From Strigamia acuminata (Eukaryota; Arthropoda; Chilopoda; Geophilomorpha; Linotaeniidae): DNA of 64,000 bases. This document shows positions 57,644-64,000 of the stretch, one piece after another. The stretch spans positions 9,238,001-9,302,000 of the forward strand of contig OX442322.1 in assembly GCA_949358305.1 (NCBI GenBank), in the 5' to 3' direction. Numbering within the stretch: position 1 is the stretch's first letter; each line of letters begins with the position of its first letter. Under the pieces are notes generated by a model. The model was given only the letters and a program-made list of their open reading frames with translations. It did no database searches and was not told where the DNA came from. Position numbers and translations under genes: made by a program.

Positions 57644-59363
57644 GAAGCCTTATGTTTCTAACCGCGTTCAGGAAATTGTTTCATCGTCTGACGCAAGCCA
57701 ATGGTCACATATTCCGACAGAGTTCAATCCTGCAGATCTACTTACACGACCACACGATGCAAAAACATTAATGACAAATAAACTTTGGTGGAACGGCGTG
57801 GACGTTTCTAAAATCGAAAAAGTCGAGGTCGTGCAAGAAAAACTACCCGAAGAAGAAAAAAGAATTGTGGTTATGAATGTTCAAGTCAAAGAGACATTTA
57901 TAAGCAAATTTTTCAAAAGATATCGCAACTTCAACCGTCTAGTTAGAGTATTTTCGTACATTTTGCGCTGGAAATCTCATCGTTTTCGCGGCGAAGATCT
58001 CGCGCAACGCGAAATGGAATCCAGTCAAATTAGGATTCTTCAATTTTCACAAGAAATCTACTTTCGAGAAGAGATCGAAGCTGTGAGAAACAAGACTGAA
58101 GTTGAGAGATACTCCCCTTTGAAAAATTTTGAATATTTCTTAGATGAGGATGGACTTTTACGTTTGCGCAGCAGACTGAGATTGTCTTTGCTTTCGTTTG
58201 ACGAAAAATACCCGATTCTTTTGCATAACGAAAGTTGGGTAACTAGATTAATTATTCGCAAGACTCATCTTGATCTCATGCATGGAGATTTGAGTGAAAC
58301 ACTTTACCGAATTCGTGAGAAATTTTGGGTTCTCCGAGGACGCAGGACCATTCAGACTGTGATAAGAGAATGTTCCGTTTGCAGAAGGACTAAACTTGCA
58401 AGAAATAATCCGTCTACTGGAGAATTACCGAAAGAAAGAGTAACCCCAGCAGCTCCTTTTCAACACACCGGAATCGATCATTTGGGACCTATTTTTGTGG
58501 GAAAGGACAAAAAACGATTGAAGAAAACATACATTTTATTATTCACTTGTATGGTTACACGAAGTTTACATCTCGAAGTGTCCGAAGATTTATCCACTGA
58601 GAAATTCTTATTGGCATTCAGACGATTTTGTGCTCGTTACGGTTGTCCAGCAAAAGTCTTCTCGGACAACAGTAAAACCTTTGAAAAAGGAAGTACACAA
58701 ATTCAGTCATGGGGAAAACTGATTGGCCGTTCGGACATAAAAACATTTCTGTCTGAGAAAAGGATTGTATGGACATTTATCCCTCCGCTCTCACCGTGGA
58801 TGGGAGGAGCTTGGGAGAGACTAGTCCGCTCAGTCAAGGATAAATTGCGGAAAACTTTATTGCGACACACTGTGGATTTGGAAACCCTACAAACCTTGGT
58901 TCTTGAGATCAGCTCCGTGTTGAATTCACGACCTTTGTCGTATGTACACGAAAATATAGACGGCGGCAGAATCCTTTCACCTGAAAACTTTTTAACGGGA
59001 GGTATGCCGAAATACATGATCAACAAGACCTTGAATGCAATCAAGAAAAGTGACCTTCGAAAACTCGACAAGAAAAGAAGACAGTTCATTTGGGATTTTT
59101 GGAGTATATGGAAACACAGTTACTTGATGCAGTTAAGAAACTTTTATGAGACTAAAGGAGATAAATCTTTTCAAAACCCCAAAATTGATCAGATTGTTCT
59201 TCTTGAAAAGATGGGAACCAACCCTTACTTTTGGCCTCTTGCCAGAATAAAACAAGTTTTTCCTGGTGATGATGGACTAATTCGCATCGTCAGTGTTGTG
59301 CTTCCCGATGGAAGAGAGTTGCGTCGTTCTGTAAGGCATATTAGAGCCCTTGAACTTGATTGA
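57644..59363 (+). pseudogene. pol: Element B pol fragment 3: RNase H end, integrase, C-terminal domain
   Basis: It resumes B's frame after G and runs uninterrupted to the stop at 59363. The integrase zinc domain is intact here (HLDLMHGDLSETL then CSVCRR), unlike A. The catalytic Asp, Asp and Glu are present in GIDHLGP, FSDNSKTF and GGAWERL. The DUF5641-like end reads RHIRALELD. The frame is clean, so B was probably functional before C and G inserted. Confidence 0.88.
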
Positions 59364-59421
59364 TGTGTGTTTTGCAGACTTCTCTCATCTCTCTTCTCTC
59401 TCTTTCTCGCTGGCAATTCGT

Positions 59422-60890
59422 TGTTGCAAACAACGTGGAATAATTTAGAAACTACTTTTATTGCCAATTTGTGTCTGAATAAATGTTTCCAAAGTGTGTT
59501 TTATTTTGCATAACATTTCAGTTTTTATTTACAGGATTTTTGCATTATTAAAATGTTTTTAGTGCTTTCAGATACTGATGTTTGATGAAATGTGATATTC
59601 CATTGTTTATTGCATTTATTTCTAGTGTTTATTGCGTGATTTTGTGTTACTTTATTCATTTTCTATCAATTTGTGTGATTTCGGGTGAAATTTGGTGCAT
59701 TTGTCGTTAAACAGTTCACTAGTGTTATCGACGTGACGTCATATTTCAAGTTCTAGTTCGGTTTTTGTTCAAACTTCTAACCTTCCGTTTGGACGGAATT
59801 TTGATGGTTAGAATTGTTTTTGACATTGTTTTAGACTAATTTGGGGGTGATCTGTTGATTCGTGCACTCTAATTTCGTCCCGGAACAGCCGTTTTTCTGC
59901 TACGAGCGATCGTGACGGACCCCGCATGTGCGTTGCCGTCCAAGATCGTTTCGTTCGGTTTGCGGTTGATTTCAAGTGTTCTTTCATTAAAACGTGTCTT
60001 GTTTGCGGGAAATTACATTTCCTGAACTTATTTACTTATTCCAAAGTGTTTACATAAGTTATTTCTTGTGTTGAAATTCAAACCTTGTGTTTTGCCGCCA
60101 ATGTAGAGTTTACCGGACGCCATGTTGGATTTTGCCGATGATTTGTAAATCTTTCATGTCGTTTTGTTTTTATATCTCAATTGGTGTTTGTACTATTTAG
60201 TTTTAGTGTATTTCAATGCAAAATCTTTACTTATTTGGTTTTGTGTATGACTTTGAATTCAAACTTGATGATTATGTCATTTTGCTTGTCTTTGATTGGT
60301 TAGGCCCAATTGTCTGCCTAGCGATCACTGTTTTCGCTGTTTTCTCATTGTTTTGATTAACGAATCTTGTTGTTACGATAGACTTTATTATTCCTGAGTT
60401 TTTTGTGCTCATTTTGAGTTATTACACATTATTTTTAGTACATTTCTCGTAATTTGTTGTCTTTGCTTGAAATTGCATTTCCTCCGTTTCCATGTCAACG
60501 GAGTATTTCTTTATTGTAATTTGCCAACAATTGGTTTGGCGTGTGCCATCCTATTATAATGTGTAATTATTGAGTTGCCATTTTATATTTGATTAAAATA
60601 GTCGTGTTAATGTTAACTCTTACCTTTTCTGCTTTTGACCCATTTCCAATGTGTCCTGAGTAGAAAACCATTTTCCCAGACTGGCCAATGGATCAGCAAA
60701 CACTTTGGATACCATGCAAAAGTGTTTCCAACAGTTAAACCTTCATGTAACAGGAGATTTTGAGGCGAATCAAGTGCATTTCCACACGGTACACGTACGA
60801 ATTTCACTATACGATCGTTTGAGTTTGTTGGCGGGAGTTTCGAATCGCCACATCTCAGTTCTTCTCTGTTCCTGTTGACTGACCGCAACA
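59422..60890 (+). mobile_element. LTR3 (outer 3' LTR of composite)
   Basis: 1469 bp, matching LTR1 at every position compared. It is preceded by the same pyrimidine tract as A and followed by the AGCT duplication. Confidence 0.92.
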
Positions 60891-60894
60891 AGCT

Positions 60895-61205
60895 AGCCAC
60901 AACCCAAAAATAGCAAGCAAGCTATTTCCTAAACGAATAAGCTAAAATGTCCAAATTCTAAGGTTGCCCCAAAGAATTAGAATAACTAAACTCCCTTTTT
61001 TAAACGATAAAAGGCGAGACTAATCACTAATGAAGACTCATGAAACGCTACGGACGTTTCCACGAAGAGACAGTGAAAATGCAGAACGTACATCACCAGC
61101 GGTAGACACTGGGTGCAGCGGTCAACAACAGAAACTGGACTTGCCCAGTGGGCGGTGCGGATCGGCTGCTCTAAACTTCCAGCACCGACAGAAGTCACAC
61201 GCCTT
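60895..61205 (-). mobile_element. F2 interior resumed
   Basis: Continues the F2 sequence interrupted at 22949; F1 1085-1360 is the homologous stretch. It is cut at 61205 by the F3 LTR. Confidence 0.82.
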
Positions 61206-61946
61206 TGTTTCCGGCAGCCCTGGACCGTGGCAGTCTGCAAGAAACGAGGAAGAAAAGATGAAGAATAACTTCTCTCACCTGATCTTGTAGTGAATTGCCG
61301 TAATTGAATTCACTCTTGAAACTTATGGAAAATAAACGAAATTGCTGCCCTGAACAGGCGCAGCAATGAGCACACATTGAATCCAAGACTGATGTGCTAA
61401 AGCACATGAAAACTGAATTTATTCTAAAGTTAATATCTATCAAAAGTACACAGAAAGAAAAAGGGAGAAAAAAACTACATAACTTAACCCTAGCAAGCAA
61501 GTGTTGTTGTGCAACGCACAACAATTAGATCACCGATCGTAGCAACGGTTTACAACAATTGCACAGAGAATTCAGCCCTCTAGTGCCAACTTGTAAAGTA
61601 TAACAACTACTAAAAGCATAGAAATGAGCAAGAATGCATACAGAAAATACAGTAAACCGTTAAACACGCATTTCAAAGTAAAAACAAACTTAAAACTAAC
61701 AGCAAACGACACTTTAGGTGAATCTTAGCAGAGAAAGCTCTAAAGTGCCGGTCAAGAAGTACAAAATTAAGCGGAATTAATGTACAACTACCACTCCCAC
61801 GTCACAAACTTCACGAATCTCACTTAACATTCAGACAAAACTTAAGCTGCGCTATTAACTAAACACAAACTTAAATAATTGATCAATTCAAGCAAATCCG
61901 CTATTGCGATAGCAAAAAAACCCATGTTGCGAATCTGCTCGCAACA
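61206..61946 (-). mobile_element. F3 3' LTR, divergent family F LTR
   Basis: 741 bp, TGTTTCCGGCAGCC to GCTCGCAACA on the plus strand. The outer ~550 bp differ strongly from the F1, F2 and G LTRs. The last ~150 bp and the adjoining interior are close to F2. The start hairpin has 8-bp arms (TGTTGCGA and TCGCAACA). Confidence 0.8.
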
Positions 61947-64000
61947 GCGTTGCCGGCCAAAGAAGAAGGGAAGGCAAGGCAGAAAACCGTTGAAGGAATT
62001 CCTCATCAAAACCAAGAGCACGGAAAGAAAAAGTACCGAAGCCAAGCTCGACTTTGTGAAAGTCGCGAAGGCAAAACCATAGATGCGAAGGCAAAAAGCT
62101 GTAACCTAAACATACTGGACCTCTAAAAGCGTCCCAGAACCAAGGGCGTCGAAATCGGATCGTGACCCATAAACCACCGGAGAGACTAAAGAAAAGAGAA
62201 GTTGCGTTGCGGCGCACTTCCTTATCAACTACCAGTAAAGACTAAAAGAAACTTAGAACGCGAGAGAAGAAAGAGAAGGGCCGTGCCATGATGACCTAGT
62301 CCAGACACCAAGGGGCTACGGCGTCGCCAATAAACACGTGGCGCACACGCAGAAAACCTTTAGAAAATCCGACTGAACGAGTTTTCTAACCAAAATGACG
62401 TGAGAACTTTGCGAGAGCTTGTCAGAAAGCTCAGTCTGTCAACCCGTAGACAGACGCTTAAACTAATGGAAATTAGAAGCATGAAAACGAGAATCCTCGT
62501 CAAAGAGGAAGGGGTGCTGGTCAATAACACTTGCCGGACCACACACCGAGGTTCAAAGCCTCAGTATCGAAAACTAAACGTCGTCGAAAAAAGGAAAAAC
62601 TGTCACAAAAACTCTTGACCGAGCATGGCCTCGCAAGGAACATGACATACATGAAGACTAGAAAGAAAACTTGGAACGCAAAAGAGAACGGACTTGAGAC
62701 ACGGCAGGCTTCACCGCCTCGTTGTCCTCGAGCCAGCGCTCAAGTGACAGCGTACCACGGAAACCTCCATCCGCACTAAAACACGAGCTGCGAACTTAAA
62801 CTTATTAAACTACTAAAGACGAACCTTTTATAGAAAACAAGAAAAATGCAAACTAAGGGAATGAATGCGTTGACCCAGACCTATCGTCTGACCAACTACC
62901 CAGCATTCGTACGAAGAACTAGAAAATGCCGTCAAGACCTAGGCACCACTCTTTCGCAAAGAGTGTCTAACTAACAACTTACCCAAAGCCATGACCACCT
63001 AGCTAACATGATCACGCCAGAAGGAGGAAAAAGAGAACGAGAAGGCATGAAGCTCAGGCAATGCGAACCATTCGCAGCAACTGCCACGCAAAGGCGTTGA
63101 CCGCACCCTGACTTGACATGAACCCACGAAACCGCTAAGAGCAGAGAATAAAGAAAAAAGGAAAGACTTAGTCAGATGACTGTGCAAGCCAACTGCGACC
63201 TCTTGTTCACAGTGACAATGAAACACGCGCACGCTGACCCATCGACCACAACTTTATCTAACTAACAAGAGAAGAAACGGTTCAATTATCTAAAAAAAAC
63301 GAGCACGTTCCGTGCAAATAAATACCGGCAAAAACGTCAATATTATCACTAAAGCTATTGGCCAAGTATGGCCTCACAAGGGAAACTAACAAACTGGAAC
63401 TGTGAAAACCAGCAAGAATTCCAAAACACTAAACTTCCTGCTTTTTTTCGAAGAGGGAATAAGTCCGTACCCAAATAATCAATCCATTTCCTCCCCACGA
63501 GAAAAGAAAGGAAAGGGGCCTGCTTCTTTTTGAAGATCAACAGGTGTCAAACGATACTGAAAAACGTTGGAAGCAGTACAACTGCAACCAAATGAAGCGA
63601 AGCTACACTTCCTGCACGAAAACTAATCACGTCGTTGAAAAGAAATTAAAACCGGTGGCTTTCTTTCAACCGAGCTGCGCTTTACGAATGCGCCTTGAAC
63701 AAGGAGGTACCCGATGGACTGCACGTCCGCACTCGGGCCACCGTGTAGCCTGTTGTGAGCAGACTACCACGAAGACTGAAACTTCTTTAACCGAGAGGGA
63801 AATAGAAACTAGATCTAGTTAAAACCCCATGCTCCAATAAGGAGGCTACCGTATGAACGCTTGGCCCACCCCGAGTCGGAACCAATATGATTGAACCGAG
63901 AAACGAGAGAAGAGGGAGGGTTGCTGGACGTCCCTGATTGCGAGGGGCGTCACACATAGACATGAGCACAAGGACTTGCCAGTTGCCAACCGCATTACTG
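61947..64000 (-). mobile_element. F3 interior, 3' part, running off the window
   Basis: Matches F2 20689-22500 and G on the minus strand, and keeps the block (about 62085-62200) that F2 lacks. The small family F frame is partly present at 63787-63969. The element is inserted in F2; its 5' end and right duplication are not visible. Confidence 0.8.

Larger units (their letters stand above)
22950..60890 (+). mobile_element. A/B composite: three-LTR BEL/Pao element with nested insertions
   Basis: LTR1 22950-24418, a full gag-pol interior, LTR2 30637-32108, a partial interior lacking leader, gag and part of protease, then LTR3 59422-60890. The outer AGCT duplication shows LTR1 and LTR3 belong to one integration. 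LTR1 equals LTR3 in every stretch compared, while LTR2 differs at many places. The simplest history is that element A inserted within B in the same direction, and then recombination between their 5' parts removed the B 5' segment. C (with D) and G later inserted in the B remnant. Confidence 0.85.

Overview
The window is a nested stack of BEL/Pao-type LTR retrotransposons. I can assign essentially every base to a transposon, and I see no host gene, tRNA, rRNA or CRISPR array. BEL/Pao elements are known only from animals, so the source is a metazoan nuclear genome. The primer-binding sites fit an invertebrate-style tRNA-His 3' end as I recall it, which would suit an arthropod or another invertebrate, but I cannot name the species.

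Five families are recognisable from their LTRs. Family A/B has a 1469-bp LTR and encodes Gag and Pol. Family D has a 1553-bp LTR and one intact Gag-Pol frame. Family C has a 1506-1523-bp LTR related to D, and its 5.5-kb interior has no recognisable gag or pol. Family E has a 1460-bp LTR and encodes Gag plus protease, with RT, RNase H and integrase missing. Family F has a 740-772-bp LTR and a 4.4-kb interior without recognisable gag or pol.

Layout: 1-393 is the end of an E LTR (plus strand) inside the interior of F1. F1 (minus strand, 394-3146 and 18382-19088) has its 5' LTR split by element E (minus, 3147-18381). E has its gag split by element C1 (minus, 6092-14628). F1 sits in an older plus-strand F copy, F0 (19089-19926). 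F0 is also hit by F2 (minus, 3' LTR 19927-20688, interior 20689-22949 and 60895-61205). F2 is split by a 38-kb A/B composite (22950-60890) and by F3 (61206 to beyond 64000). The composite has three LTRs. Its second pol copy is broken by element C (33482-51111), whose left LTR holds the intact element D (33766-42877), and by element G (family F, 51696-57643). Target-site duplications of 3-5 bp resolve the order. The deepest chain is F0 > F2 > B > C > D.

The families with little or no pol (C, E, F) share several sequence signals with the coding families: a TGTTGC inverted-repeat LTR start, a pyrimidine tract plus GGCYGGCA-like box before the 3' LTR, a tRNA-His-like primer-binding site, and a leader 13-mer (CACAACGCAATGT). 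This fits a community in which non-autonomous elements use the proteins of D-like or A-like relatives. That functional reading is inference.
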